Assembly (NCBI GenBank): GCA_045046885.1
Contig: JASFYX010000017.1
Location: 16,530-80,529 of the forward strand
Source: CG1-02-35-72 sp045046885
GTDB lineage: Bacteria > Bacteroidota > Bacteroidia > Flavobacteriales > Flavobacteriaceae
DNA length: 64,000 nucleotides
Reading direction: 5' to 3'
The notes beneath the pieces are model-generated. The model searched no databases. It saw nothing but the letters and a program-made list of their open reading frames with translations, and was not told the origin of the DNA. Shown piece after piece: positions 1 to 8,725 of the stretch; position 1 is the first letter of the stretch, and each line of letters starts with the position of its first letter. The translations under genes and the position numbers were made by a program.

Positions 1-1
1 C

Positions 2-1249
2 CTTTCGTCTATTGAAGTGTTTAAAAAATTCACTTCTTTAAATATCAATTTTTCTGATAAATTATTTAACGAGCAGTCGTTGTATCAATCTGTAGCTTAT
101 TTGATTCGCAGTTTTAAATTAATTAAGAATTCTGATGCTTTTATACAATTCTTTTTAGAGGAAGTCTTAAATTTTGAACAAAAACAACAAGGAGCACTCA
201 CGTCCTTTTTAGAGCATTTTGAAAACAATAAAGAAAATTTTAGTGTGGTGTCCTCAAAAAACGAACACGCCATCACTATTTTAACCATCCATAAAGCCAA
301 AGGCCTTGAATTTCCCATTGTTATTTTTCCGAATAACGTAACTATCCATTACGAAAAAGATCCCACAGAATGGTACAAGCCTAAAGAGCCAGTTGCTTTT
401 AATAATTTTGACACTTTACTTATAAATGGCGGTCCTAAATTAGAAAAAACGGATGCGGTTGGACAAGCCCTTTACAAAAAAACAAAAGAAGCTTTAGAAC
501 TCGATAATTTGAATTTATTGTATGTAGGTTTAACACGCGCCGTTGAACAATTATACCTCGTTACCGAGCAGCCTCCCACTAGGAATTCTAAAAGCATTAC
601 TTACAGTTTGATGTACGAAGATTATCTAAAAGAGCAAGGCTACTGGCAAGCGGGACAAAACAGCTATTCTTTTGGTTCTAAAGAACGTCCCAAACATCCC
701 TCTTTAGAAGAAAAGGAAACGCAAACAAACATTCTTAAAGTCAGACATATTTCTACTGATTGGCAATCGCATAACATACACATAGTACCAAGCGCATCAA
801 AATATTGGAATAAAGAAATGAAAGATGCGGCCGAATTCGGAACCCTCTTACACGATATTTTAGCACAAATATTAACAGCAGACGACATTAACACTGTTCT
901 AGACAGCTATTTTAAAATGGGTAAAATAAGTGCTTTAGATGTGGCTAATTTTCGAAAACTTATTTTGCAAATTGTAAATCACCTGGAATTAAAAAACTAT
1001 TACGCTGTAAATACCACTGTTTATAATGAATGTGAAATTGTTACCGCCAATAAAGAATTAATCAGGTTAGACCGCCTTATTTTAAAAGACAAAACGGCTG
1101 TAATTATAGATTATAAAACAGGCACGCCTAACACAAAACATGAGGTACAATTAAACAATTATGCTGAAGCGATAAGTGCAATGTCTTATACCGTTATCCA
1201 TAAAATCTTGGTTTATTTGCGAGACCCTGTACAGGTTGTTTTTGTGTAA
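2..1249 (+). CDS. UvrD/AddA-like helicase-nuclease, C-terminal part (5' end outside window)
   Basis: The reading frame is open back to base 2, so the gene begins upstream of the window and the in-frame GTG at 17 is not its start. Visible are superfamily 1 helicase motif V (TIHKAKGLEFPIV), motif VI (LLYVGLTRAVEQLYL) and, near the C-terminus, a RecB-type PD-(D/E)xK nuclease with GTLLHDI, LDRLI and IDYKTG as the likely metal-binding elements. This order, helicase 2A/2B followed by nuclease, is that of AddA/RecB-like exonucleases, which process double-strand breaks for recombination. It may be half of an AddAB-type pair with the partner upstream. The family is confident; the exact subunit is inferred, because the ATPase half is not in the window. 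Confidence 0.85.
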   Translation, partial: LSSIEVFKKFTSLNINFSDKLFNEQSLYQSVAYLIRSFKLIKNSDAFIQFFLEEVLNFEQKQQGALTSFLEHFENNKENFSVVSSKNEHAITILTIHKAKGLEFPIVIFPNNVTIHYEKDPTEWYKPKEPVAFNNFDTLLINGGPKLEKTDAVGQALYKKTKEALELDNLNLLYVGLTRAVEQLYLVTEQPPTRNSKSITYSLMYEDYLKEQGYWQAGQNSYSFGSKERPKHPSLEEKETQTNILKVRHISTDWQSHNIHIVPSASKYWNKEMKDAAEFGTLLHDILAQILTADDINTVLDSYFKMGKISALDVANFRKLILQIVNHLELKNYYAVNTTVYNECEIVTANKELIRLDRLILKDKTAVIIDYKTGTPNTKHEVQLNNYAEAISAMSYTVIHKILVYLRDPVQVVFV

Positions 1250-1304
1250 TACTTCATTAATTTAGAGTTTCTTATATCAACCAGATAGAAAGCCTTAGAA
1301 TACT

Positions 1305-1490
1305 TATATATTGTACCTAAAGGCACAATATATAAATCACTTATTTATTAATTACCCACATACTGTCCCTAACGGGACACATTCTGATACTTGAGTTCTA
1401 CCTATAAGGTTAATAAAAGTTAACGTCCCTTTAGGGACGAAATATGTGTAACAAGAGATAGAAATGTACCGATTTGTGCCGTAGGTCCAA
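1305..1490. repeat. REP-like palindromic non-coding element
   Basis: This fills most of the 335-base gap between the helicase gene and cvpA. Four short palindromes follow one another: 1305-1334 (TATATATTGT arm, one mismatch), 1364-1379 (TGTCCC/GGGACA), 1424-1439 (CGTCCCT/AGGGACG) and a degenerate one near 1474-1490 (TTGTGCC/GGTCCAA). The line between them (GTAACAAGAGATAGAAA) and the GGGACGAAATATG junction resemble the scattered intergenic repeats I recall from many Bacteroidota genomes. No ORF is present. It could be a REP-type element mobilised in trans by a RAYT transposase; that is inference. Confidence 0.6.
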
Positions 1491-1563
1491 CATATACACT
1501 TTAAACGGATATTAAATAAAGACCCTTTTCATTTTTTTTATTAATGTACAACTGTAATAATTA

Positions 1564-1571
1564 TATATTTG
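1564..1571 (+). promoter_or_regulatory. -7 box of cvpA promoter
   Basis: TATATTTG matches the Bacteroidota TAnnTTTG element and ends 13 bases before the cvpA ATG. No clear TTG is seen at the -33 position. Confidence 0.5.
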
Positions 1572-1584
1572 TAAAAAAGAAAAA

Positions 1585-2088
1585 ATGAACACGATAGATA
1601 TTATCATTAGTGTCTTACTTTTATTTGGTTTGGCCCGCGGTATTATGAAAGGCCTCATTGTAGAAGTCGCTTCGCTTGTAGCTCTGGTAGGTGGCATTTA
1701 TGGGGCGATGAATTTCTCTTTTTACGCTTCAGATGTTTTAAAATCCTATGTCAGTTGGAACGAAAAATATATTCAAATTACAGCTTTTGCTGTAACTTTT
1801 TTAATCATTGTAATCTTGGTATCACTCTTAGGGAAAATCTTAACTAAGATAGCCAAAACCATTGCTTTGGGCTTAGTTAATAAAATTTTTGGTGGCCTTT
1901 TTGGGGCTTTAAAAATTGTCTTGGTTTTAAGTATTGTCTTAATGTTTTTTAACAAAATTAACAGCACCCTGCCTTTTGTAAAAAAAGAAACGATAGACAA
2001 TTCTATACTTTACAAACCTGTAAGCGATTTTGCACCAATGGTGTTTCCTTTCTTTTTAGAAGCTAAGAAAGAGGCGGAACAATTATAA
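1585..2088 (+). CDS. cvpA: CvpA family membrane protein
   Basis: A 167-residue protein with about four hydrophobic segments, starting MNTIDIIISVLLLFGLARG, followed by a G-x-x-KG-type turn and a second helix (VEVASLVALVGGIYGAM). This is the pattern of the CvpA (colicin V production) family of inner-membrane proteins, whose precise role is unsettled; family members are linked to envelope stress and biofilm traits. A TATATTTG box lies just upstream. panB follows after 32 bases on the same strand, so the two may be co-transcribed. The family is a good match; no specific function can be read from the sequence. Confidence 0.82.
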   Translation: MNTIDIIISVLLLFGLARGIMKGLIVEVASLVALVGGIYGAMNFSFYASDVLKSYVSWNEKYIQITAFAVTFLIIVILVSLLGKILTKIAKTIALGLVNKIFGGLFGALKIVLVLSIVLMFFNKINSTLPFVKKETIDNSILYKPVSDFAPMVFPFFLEAKKEAEQL

Positions 2089-2120
2089 ATAACTACTTTT
2101 ACGCTTTAAACATATAAACT

Positions 2121-2939
2121 ATGTCATCAGCAAAAAAACAATACAAGCGCATTACCATTAAATCGTTAATGGAAATGAAGGCTAACAATGAAAAAATAGC
2201 CATGTTAACTTCCTACGATTACACCATGGCTAAAATTGTAGATCATTCGGGTATTGATATTATTTTGGTAGGCGATTCGGCCTCAAACGTTATGGCGGGT
2301 CATGAAACGACTTTACCAATTACACTAGATCAAATGATTTACCATGCGGCGTCTGTTATTCGTGCCATCGAACATTGTTTAGTGGTGGTAGATTTACCTT
2401 TTGGCACCTATCAAGGCAATTCTAAAAGGGCTTTAGAATCTTCTATCCGTATTATGAAAGAAGCCGGTGCCCATGCTGTAAAATTGGAAGGCGGTGGCGA
2501 GATAAGCGAATCTGTAACCCGAATTTTATCGGCTGGAATTCCCGTTATGGGACACTTGGGTCTCACACCACAATCTATTTACAAATTTGGGACTTACACA
2601 GTCCGCGCCAAACAAGAAGCCGAAGCCGAAAAATTAAAAGAAGATGCTTTATTACTCGAAAAATTGGGTTGTTTTGCAATTGTTATTGAAAAAGTTCCCG
2701 CTAAATTGGCCGAAGAAGTGGCTAAAAGTGTGCGTATTCCCATAATTGGTATTGGTGCTGGTAATGGTGTTGACGGACAGGTTTTAGTAACGCATGACAT
2801 GTTGGGAATGACAGTTGAATTCCAACCCCGATTTTTAAGGCTTTATGCCAATTTATACGATGAAATGTCTAGTGCTTTTAAACAATATATTAAAGATGTA
2901 AAAGCGGTTGATTTTCCAAGCAAAAAGGAACAGTATTAA
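2121..2939 (+). CDS. panB: 3-methyl-2-oxobutanoate hydroxymethyltransferase
   Basis: PanB transfers a hydroxymethyl group from 5,10-methylene-THF to 2-oxoisovalerate, giving ketopantoate, the first committed step of pantothenate and CoA synthesis. The 272-residue length is normal. Signature stretches are all present: MLTSYDYTMAKIVD, ILVGDSASNVMAGHETTLP (first metal-binding Asp), VVVDLPFGTYQ (second Asp), AVKLEGG, and CFAIVIEKVP with the general-base Glu, then IPIIGIGAGNGVDGQVLV. It acts in the cytosol as a multimeric (beta/alpha)8 barrel. panC and panD are not in the window. The start at ATG 2121 fits the family N-terminus. Confidence 0.95.
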   Translation: MSSAKKQYKRITIKSLMEMKANNEKIAMLTSYDYTMAKIVDHSGIDIILVGDSASNVMAGHETTLPITLDQMIYHAASVIRAIEHCLVVVDLPFGTYQGNSKRALESSIRIMKEAGAHAVKLEGGGEISESVTRILSAGIPVMGHLGLTPQSIYKFGTYTVRAKQEAEAEKLKEDALLLEKLGCFAIVIEKVPAKLAEEVAKSVRIPIIGIGAGNGVDGQVLVTHDMLGMTVEFQPRFLRLYANLYDEMSSAFKQYIKDVKAVDFPSKKEQY

Positions 2940-2971
2940 AATAACATTACCCTATAAAATTAAAACTGTGA

Positions 2972-5608
2972 TTAGAATTTAAATGTCAATCCTGCTTTAA
3001 ATATAGTTCCGTTAAATCCGAATTGGTTAACTTCCCAAGGATATTTAAAACGTCCACCTAAGTCGGTTACAAAATCACCTTTGGTATCAATAGCATCTGG
3101 ATAAACATTTAACAGATTGTTTACCGTAAAGCTACCGCTTACTTTATCAGAAAATTTATAACCCAAAACCAAGTCAGTTACAACCTTACCAGAGAAGGTT
3201 TGATCTTTACTTGGGTCTGTAGCGTGTTGCCAAGTCACTTCGCCAAAATAAGTATTGTTTAAGTTAGCACTGAACTTATCTTTGCTATAATCTAAGCCTA
3301 AAATTACTTTTGTTTTGGGTCTAGCCGATAAGATTCTTGATTGTTCTTTACGATTGAATATTTCGTAACCGTTAGCAGCTAAAACGGCTGGTGTTGCAAT
3401 TTTACCTACAATACTTGTTTTATTGTAATTAGCAGCTACATTAATATCTAAATTACCTCCTGCAAAATCGAAGTTTTTAAAATTGGCAACTACATCAACA
3501 CCATCTGTATTGGTACTTACAGCATTGATAAAGAATTTAATACTGGTTACACTAAAATCATTTAGAATTTGCTCTACAGGGTTAATTGTAGTAGCATCGC
3601 CGTCAAATCCTATTTCGCCCGTAAACAATACACGATTGTGTACTTTTACATTGTAATAATCTATAGAAAAGTTAACATCACGAGAAGGCTTAAATGTAAA
3701 TCCAGCCGATACGTTGTTAGACGTTTCTGCGTGTAATTGTGGTACGCCCAATCCGTCACGAATAACGGGACTTACATTATTAAATGTTCCTTGGTTAGAT
3801 ATGGTTCCACCAGACACTAAAGTCTGAATATTACTCAAATAAATTTGATGTAAAGAGGGGGCTCTAAATCCTGTACTATAAGAACCTCTTAACACCATTT
3901 TATCGGACACTTTGTAACGAGAACTTATCTTGGTCGAAGTATTATCGCCAAAATCACTAAAAGATTCATAACGCACAGCACCACTTACTAAGAAATCTTT
4001 AGTAATATCCCAATCAACATTTAAATAACCACCAACACTTGTACGTGTAGCATTGACTTCGTTACTGGGTTGTACTCCAGGGAATGATTGTACACCGCCA
4101 CCAATATAAGATTCAGGTTGACCTGCTACTGCAATAAAACGTTCTTGTTTGGCTTCAAAACCCATAGCCCAACTAATGTCGCCATAACTACGACTTATAT
4201 CTAAATTGCCAATTAAATTTCCAAATCTATAACCCCCTACGTCAAATCTAGTAGGACTAGAAGCTCCTAAGTCTGGATTTAATGAGTTACCTACATTATA
4301 GTCAACGGCATTTCTACCATAGGTAATACTTACATCAAATTTAAAATCATCAACATCAAAGTTAACACCTACAACGTTTGTATTATCGCGAATATCTGTT
4401 TCAAAAGTGGGTTGAAAGCCTTCGTAAGTATCACTCGCATTGTGTAATAAATTAAAAGGATCTGGCACCCAATAAGGTGCTCTGTACAAAGCAAAACTTT
4501 TACCTTGACGGTAAGTTAAGCCACCAAAAGTATAAAACTTACCATGTCCATTTTTAAAAGGTACTTCTGAGTTAAAAAAGAACTCCCCTTTTTTAATTTC
4601 TGGTTGACCAACAGTCATACCTAGATTAGGATGTGCTTGTAACCAAGGTGTTGTACCATTTAAAATAGCGGGATCGCCAAAAATAACACCAAATAAGCCA
4701 TCGCCCCCAGGTGTTCCTGCTCTATTTGTAATATTTTGACGGAAAACACCGGCAGTAAAGTTTATAAACCCACCTGCATCCAATTGAAGAGTTGTGTTTA
4801 AATCGGCACCAACGGTAAAACCATCACCTTTAGAGGTTACACCAGAGTTGACATTTACTTGAGTAAAACTAACATCCTTTTTAAGGATAATATTTACCAC
4901 ACCAGCAATGGCATCAGAACCATATTGGGCAGAAGCACCGTCTCTTAAAACCTCTATATGGTCTATGGCAGCCGCAGGGATACTTTTCATATCTGTACCC
5001 ACTTCACCTTTACCAGGCGTGTCATTAATATAAACTAAGGCACTTTGGTTTTTACGTTTACCATTTACTAAAACCAACGTTCTAGAAGGACCTAAGCCTC
5101 TTAAATCGGCTGGGTCAAAATGAGCAGTGGCATCAGAAATTGTTTGATTACTTGAATTGTAAGAAGGTATCTTATAAGTCAGCAATTGTTCTACAGTAGT
5201 TTGTCCGCTACTCGCCAAATCTGCCATACTGATATTATCAATAGGCACAGGAGAATCTAAAATTGTTCTGGGCTTGGCGCGGTTTCCTGTTATAACAACC
5301 TCGTCTAAACCTACATTTTCTTCTTGCAATACTACATTCACAGCACCATTAGCAATTACTGTTTTTGTAACATATCCCACAGAAGAAATAGTTAATTTTA
5401 CTGGCAATTTTGCTACATTTAAGCTAAAATTACCATTGTCGTCGGTAGTTGTACCGTTACTTGTTCCTTGCTCAACAACTGTTGCAAAAGGAATGGCATT
5501 ACCTTGAGTGTCTGACACTTTTCCTTTAACAGATTGTGCTAACAGACCTAAAGGTAACATAAATAAAAAAAACAGTACTGTTTTCTTTAAAAGTAGTTTT
5601 GTTTTCAT
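2972..5608 (-). CDS. TonB-dependent receptor (SusC-like N-terminal extension)
   Basis: An 878-residue outer-membrane receptor. Residues 1-24 form a signal peptide ending LGLLAQ; residues about 25-105 form a carboxypeptidase-regulatory-like Ig domain (GKVSDTQGNAIPFATV, then TTDDNGNFSLNV); a plug domain follows (PVPIDNISMADLAS; VEVLRDGASAQYGSDAIAGVVNIILKK) and then a long beta-barrel ending in GLTFKF with a C-terminal aromatic residue, as usual for barrels. Such receptors take up siderophores, vitamins or glycans using the TonB-ExbBD energy chain. No SusD partner is adjacent, so this is not a typical polysaccharide locus, and the substrate cannot be read from the sequence. It converges with panB. 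Confidence 0.93.
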   Translation of the reverse strand: MKTKLLLKKTVLFFLFMLPLGLLAQSVKGKVSDTQGNAIPFATVVEQGTSNGTTTDDNGNFSLNVAKLPVKLTISSVGYVTKTVIANGAVNVVLQEENVGLDEVVITGNRAKPRTILDSPVPIDNISMADLASSGQTTVEQLLTYKIPSYNSSNQTISDATAHFDPADLRGLGPSRTLVLVNGKRKNQSALVYINDTPGKGEVGTDMKSIPAAAIDHIEVLRDGASAQYGSDAIAGVVNIILKKDVSFTQVNVNSGVTSKGDGFTVGADLNTTLQLDAGGFINFTAGVFRQNITNRAGTPGGDGLFGVIFGDPAILNGTTPWLQAHPNLGMTVGQPEIKKGEFFFNSEVPFKNGHGKFYTFGGLTYRQGKSFALYRAPYWVPDPFNLLHNASDTYEGFQPTFETDIRDNTNVVGVNFDVDDFKFDVSITYGRNAVDYNVGNSLNPDLGASSPTRFDVGGYRFGNLIGNLDISRSYGDISWAMGFEAKQERFIAVAGQPESYIGGGVQSFPGVQPSNEVNATRTSVGGYLNVDWDITKDFLVSGAVRYESFSDFGDNTSTKISSRYKVSDKMVLRGSYSTGFRAPSLHQIYLSNIQTLVSGGTISNQGTFNNVSPVIRDGLGVPQLHAETSNNVSAGFTFKPSRDVNFSIDYYNVKVHNRVLFTGEIGFDGDATTINPVEQILNDFSVTSIKFFINAVSTNTDGVDVVANFKNFDFAGGNLDINVAANYNKTSIVGKIATPAVLAANGYEIFNRKEQSRILSARPKTKVILGLDYSKDKFSANLNNTYFGEVTWQHATDPSKDQTFSGKVVTDLVLGYKFSDKVSGSFTVNNLLNVYPDAIDTKGDFVTDLGGRFKYPWEVNQFGFNGTIFKAGLTFKF

Positions 5609-5804
5609 ATTTGAAAATTAAATTATTATACGCGACAAATGTTTGCATTTTTTTAATTAAAATCAAAGTTTTATTAACTTATTTTTAACAATTAAATCAA
5701 AATTGTTATTTATTAGAATATTTTTAAGAGTTTTATAGCTGAATTTATATTATTATTGTTCTACAAATAACTAACTTTTATCTTTAACCAAATTTTAACA
5801 AGAC

Positions 5805-5829
5805 ATACTTATTATAAGTATTAATTTTG
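5805..5829 (+). promoter_or_regulatory. Bat operon promoter -7 box with adjoining 17-bp palindrome
   Basis: TAATTTTG at 5822-5829 fits TAnnTTTG and sits 42 bases before the moxR start. Directly against it is a perfect palindrome at 5805-5821 (ATACTTAT-T-ATAAGTAT). No TTG is found at -33. A palindrome touching the -7 box is a natural place for a repressor operator; this role is inference. Confidence 0.45.
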
Positions 5830-5871
5830 TTCTCCTAAAACTTAAAATAAGAATTAAAAAAAAGTAACTAT

Positions 5872-6876
5872 ATGGACAATCAAAACACATCAGTTGATGT
5901 TAAAGCTATTAATGAAAAGATAGAAAAAGGAAGTGCGTTTGTAGAGCTCTTAACTTTAGAGATGAATAAAGTTATTGTAGGACAAAAGCACATGATAGAA
6001 CGCCTGTTAATAGGTTTATTAGGTAACGGTCATATTTTACTCGAAGGTGTTCCTGGATTGGCCAAAACCCTCGCCATTAACACGCTTTCTAAAGCCGTTG
6101 ACGGCTCGTTTAGTCGTGTACAATTTACACCTGATTTATTGCCTGCCGATGTTACAGGTACCATGATTTACAACATAAAGGACAATAAATTTTCTATAAA
6201 AAAAGGTCCCATTTTTGCCAATTTTATTCTGGCTGATGAGATAAACAGAGCACCGGCCAAAGTACAATCTGCTTTACTAGAAGCTATGCAAGAACGTCAA
6301 ATTACAATTGGTGATACTACTTTTAAATTAGATGAGCCTTTTTTAGTTATGGCTACACAAAACCCTATAGAACAAGAAGGTACTTATCCGTTACCCGAAG
6401 CACAAATTGACCGTTTTATGCTTAAAACTGTTATAGATTACCCCGCCATAAACGAAGAACAAACCATTATGCGTCAAAATATGAATCGCGAATTTGCGCA
6501 AGTGAATAAGGTTGTATCTATCGACCAGATTTTAAAAGCACGTAAATTGGTTCAAGAAGTATATATGGATGAGAAAATAGAAAAATATATTCTAGATATC
6601 ATTTTTGCCACACGGTATCCAGAAAAATACGGTTTAGCAGATCTCAAACCACTTATAAGCTTTGGTGCTTCACCTAGGGGTAGTATTAATTTGGCCATTG
6701 CTACTAAATGTTATACTTTTATTAAACGTCGTGGCTATGTAATTCCAGAAGATGTTCGCGCCATAGCGTTGGATGTTTTGCGTCATAGGATTGGGATTAC
6801 TTATGAGGCTGAAGCCGAAAATATAACGTCCGAAGACATCGTCAATAAAATTATCAATCAAATAGAAGTGCCTTAG
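5872..6876 (+). CDS. MoxR-type AAA+ ATPase
   Basis: A 334-residue MoxR ATPase, the first gene of the Bat (aerotolerance) operon. The Walker A is the MoxR variant GVPGLAKT (residues 59-66), Walker B is FILADEINRAP, and sensor 1 lies in VMATQNPIEQEGTYPLPEAQIDRFM. MoxR ATPases are thought to act as chaperones that insert metals or remodel vWA-domain partners; here the partners are encoded directly downstream (a DUF58 protein and two vWA proteins). The protein is predicted to be cytosolic. A 65-base gap separates it from the DUF58 gene. The family assignment is certain; its client is inferred from neighbours. Confidence 0.94.
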   Translation: MDNQNTSVDVKAINEKIEKGSAFVELLTLEMNKVIVGQKHMIERLLIGLLGNGHILLEGVPGLAKTLAINTLSKAVDGSFSRVQFTPDLLPADVTGTMIYNIKDNKFSIKKGPIFANFILADEINRAPAKVQSALLEAMQERQITIGDTTFKLDEPFLVMATQNPIEQEGTYPLPEAQIDRFMLKTVIDYPAINEEQTIMRQNMNREFAQVNKVVSIDQILKARKLVQEVYMDEKIEKYILDIIFATRYPEKYGLADLKPLISFGASPRGSINLAIATKCYTFIKRRGYVIPEDVRAIALDVLRHRIGITYEAEAENITSEDIVNKIINQIEVP

Positions 6877-6941
6877 GCTTTTGATAAAATAAATTTTCTA
6901 CTTGCTCAATTTTATAATCAAAATCAGTGTGTTAATCCTTT

Positions 6942-7814
6942 ATGGAAACTAAAGAAATACTTAAAAAAGTTCGAAAAATAGAAATCAAGACACGGCGTTT
7001 GTCTGATCATATTTTTTCTGGCGAATATCACAGTTCGTTTAAAGGACGCGGTATGACTTTTAGTGAAGTAAGGCAATACAGTTATGGCGATGACATCAGG
7101 TCAATAGATTGGAATGTTACAGCGCGTTATAACGAACCGTTTGTTAAAGTTTTTGAAGAAGAACGCGAGCTCACTATGATGCTTATGGTTGACGTGAGTC
7201 ATTCCGAATTTTTTGGCACCACCAAACAATTTAAAAAAGAAGTCATTACAGAAATTGCTGCTACCCTAGCCTTTTCGGCTACTCAAAATAATGACAAAGT
7301 TGGTTTATTGTTATTTTCTGATGACATAGAACTTTTTATTCCGCCAAAAAAAGGCCGTTCGCATGTATTGAGAATAATTAGAGAGCTTGTAGAATTTCAT
7401 CCTAAAAGTGTTAAAACAAACATTGCAGAAGCTTTAAAATTCCTCAGTAACGTCACAAAGAAAAAAGTCATTCTTTTTGTGTTATCAGATTTTATAGATG
7501 ACGGTTATGAGCAAACCCTTAAAATTATTGGTAACAAACACGATGTAACGGGTATTAGAATTTACGATAAAAGAGAAACCGAAATACCCAATTTAGGGAT
7601 GGTAACCATGCAAGATGCAGAAACGAATGAAGTTCTTTTGGTTAACACAGCCTCTAGAAAAGTACGCCATGCTTATAAAAGTCACTATCTAGAACAAAAA
7701 GACTATTTCGAAAATGCCTTTAAACGCAGTGGTGCCGGTTTTATTAATACCGAGACCAACGAAAGTTACGTCAAAAAATTATTGTTGTATTTTAAACAAA
7801 AAGGCGCTAGATGA
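6942..7814 (+). CDS. DUF58 domain protein (vWA-like), Bat operon
   Basis: A 290-residue soluble DUF58 protein. The family core SGEYHSSFKGRGMTFSEVRQY, then GDDIRSIDWNVTARYNEPFVK, is followed by a vWA-like domain with a degenerate metal site (LMVDVSHSEFFG). DUF58 proteins always accompany MoxR ATPases, and together they act on surface or periplasmic vWA proteins. No membrane segment is seen. Its stop overlaps the start of the next gene by 4 bases, so translation is probably coupled. Confidence 0.9.
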   Translation: METKEILKKVRKIEIKTRRLSDHIFSGEYHSSFKGRGMTFSEVRQYSYGDDIRSIDWNVTARYNEPFVKVFEEERELTMMLMVDVSHSEFFGTTKQFKKEVITEIAATLAFSATQNNDKVGLLLFSDDIELFIPPKKGRSHVLRIIRELVEFHPKSVKTNIAEALKFLSNVTKKKVILFVLSDFIDDGYEQTLKIIGNKHDVTGIRIYDKRETEIPNLGMVTMQDAETNEVLLVNTASRKVRHAYKSHYLEQKDYFENAFKRSGAGFINTETNESYVKKLLLYFKQKGAR

Positions 7815-8725
7815 TATTAAAAAAACTACATATTATTATTGTCTTGTTGTTTTCTTTTTACGGATTTTCGCAAGAAATAAAACCCGTTACTGTCAAAATA
7901 GACACAACATCAATCCGTATTGGCGAACAGTTTAATTTAAGTTTAAGTGTTGCTAAAAAAGATACTGTTAATTTTCCTGTTTTAAAAAATAAATTAGGGA
8001 AAATTGAAGTTTTAGAAAGCTCAATTGACACCTTACCAAATACTTATTTAAAAAAATATCTTTTAACTAGTTTCGATAGTGGTAAGTGGGTTATTCCACA
8101 ACAAAAAGTATGGCTCAATAACAAAGTCTTTTTAACAGATTCTATTGTTATAAATGTCAACACTGTAAAAGTAGATACCACAAAACAAAAATTATTTCCT
8201 ATAAAACCCATTAAAAAAGAACCTTTTGCGTTAATTGATGCGCGACCTTATTTGTGGTGGCTTATTGGCACTTTGGTTTTAATGGGCATTGGATTGTACT
8301 TTTTATTGCGCAAAAAAGTAATAAAATTGATAGAAAAACCAGCTATTCCACCTTTTATAATTGCCATGAATAGTTTAAAAACTTTAGATAGCAAACACCT
8401 TATAAAAGAACAAAAAATTAAAGCTTTTTATATTGAATTAACCAATATTATTCGCCGTTATATTGAAGCTGATTTGGCTATCCCCGCTCTAGAATCTACA
8501 ACAGACGAATTGCTAACAACCATAACCGATTTTAATATGGCTAGTAAATTGGCTATTGACGAAGAAACTATTTCTAAATTGAGTCACTTATTAAAAGAAG
8601 CCGATTTGGTAAAATTCGCAAAATACAAACCCGATATGGCTTTATCTCAAGCCGATAGATTAGTAGCCGAATTTATTTTAAACGGGTTAAAACCTAAAGA
8701 AAAGAAGGAGGAAAATGATGTCTAA
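7811..8725 (+). CDS. BatD-like/DUF4381-type membrane protein of the Bat operon
   Basis: A 304-residue protein with a signal peptide (IIIVLLFSFYGFSQ), a periplasmic beta-rich domain (residues about 21-130), one transmembrane helix (PYLWWLIGTLVLMGIGLYFLL) and a cytoplasmic helical tail containing AFYIELTNIIRRYIEADLAIPALESTT. This tail resembles the C-terminus of BatD (NREAFYIALEKALHNYLKATLH in the gene at 11612), so the two may share an ancestor. In Flavobacteriia it typically stands between the DUF58 gene and batA, as here. It overlaps both neighbours (4 bases upstream and a few bases downstream). Its role is unknown beyond membership of the operon. Confidence 0.8.
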   Translation: MILKKLHIIIVLLFSFYGFSQEIKPVTVKIDTTSIRIGEQFNLSLSVAKKDTVNFPVLKNKLGKIEVLESSIDTLPNTYLKKYLLTSFDSGKWVIPQQKVWLNNKVFLTDSIVINVNTVKVDTTKQKLFPIKPIKKEPFALIDARPYLWWLIGTLVLMGIGLYFLLRKKVIKLIEKPAIPPFIIAMNSLKTLDSKHLIKEQKIKAFYIELTNIIRRYIEADLAIPALESTTDELLTTITDFNMASKLAIDEETISKLSHLLKEADLVKFAKYKPDMALSQADRLVAEFILNGLKPKEKKEENDV

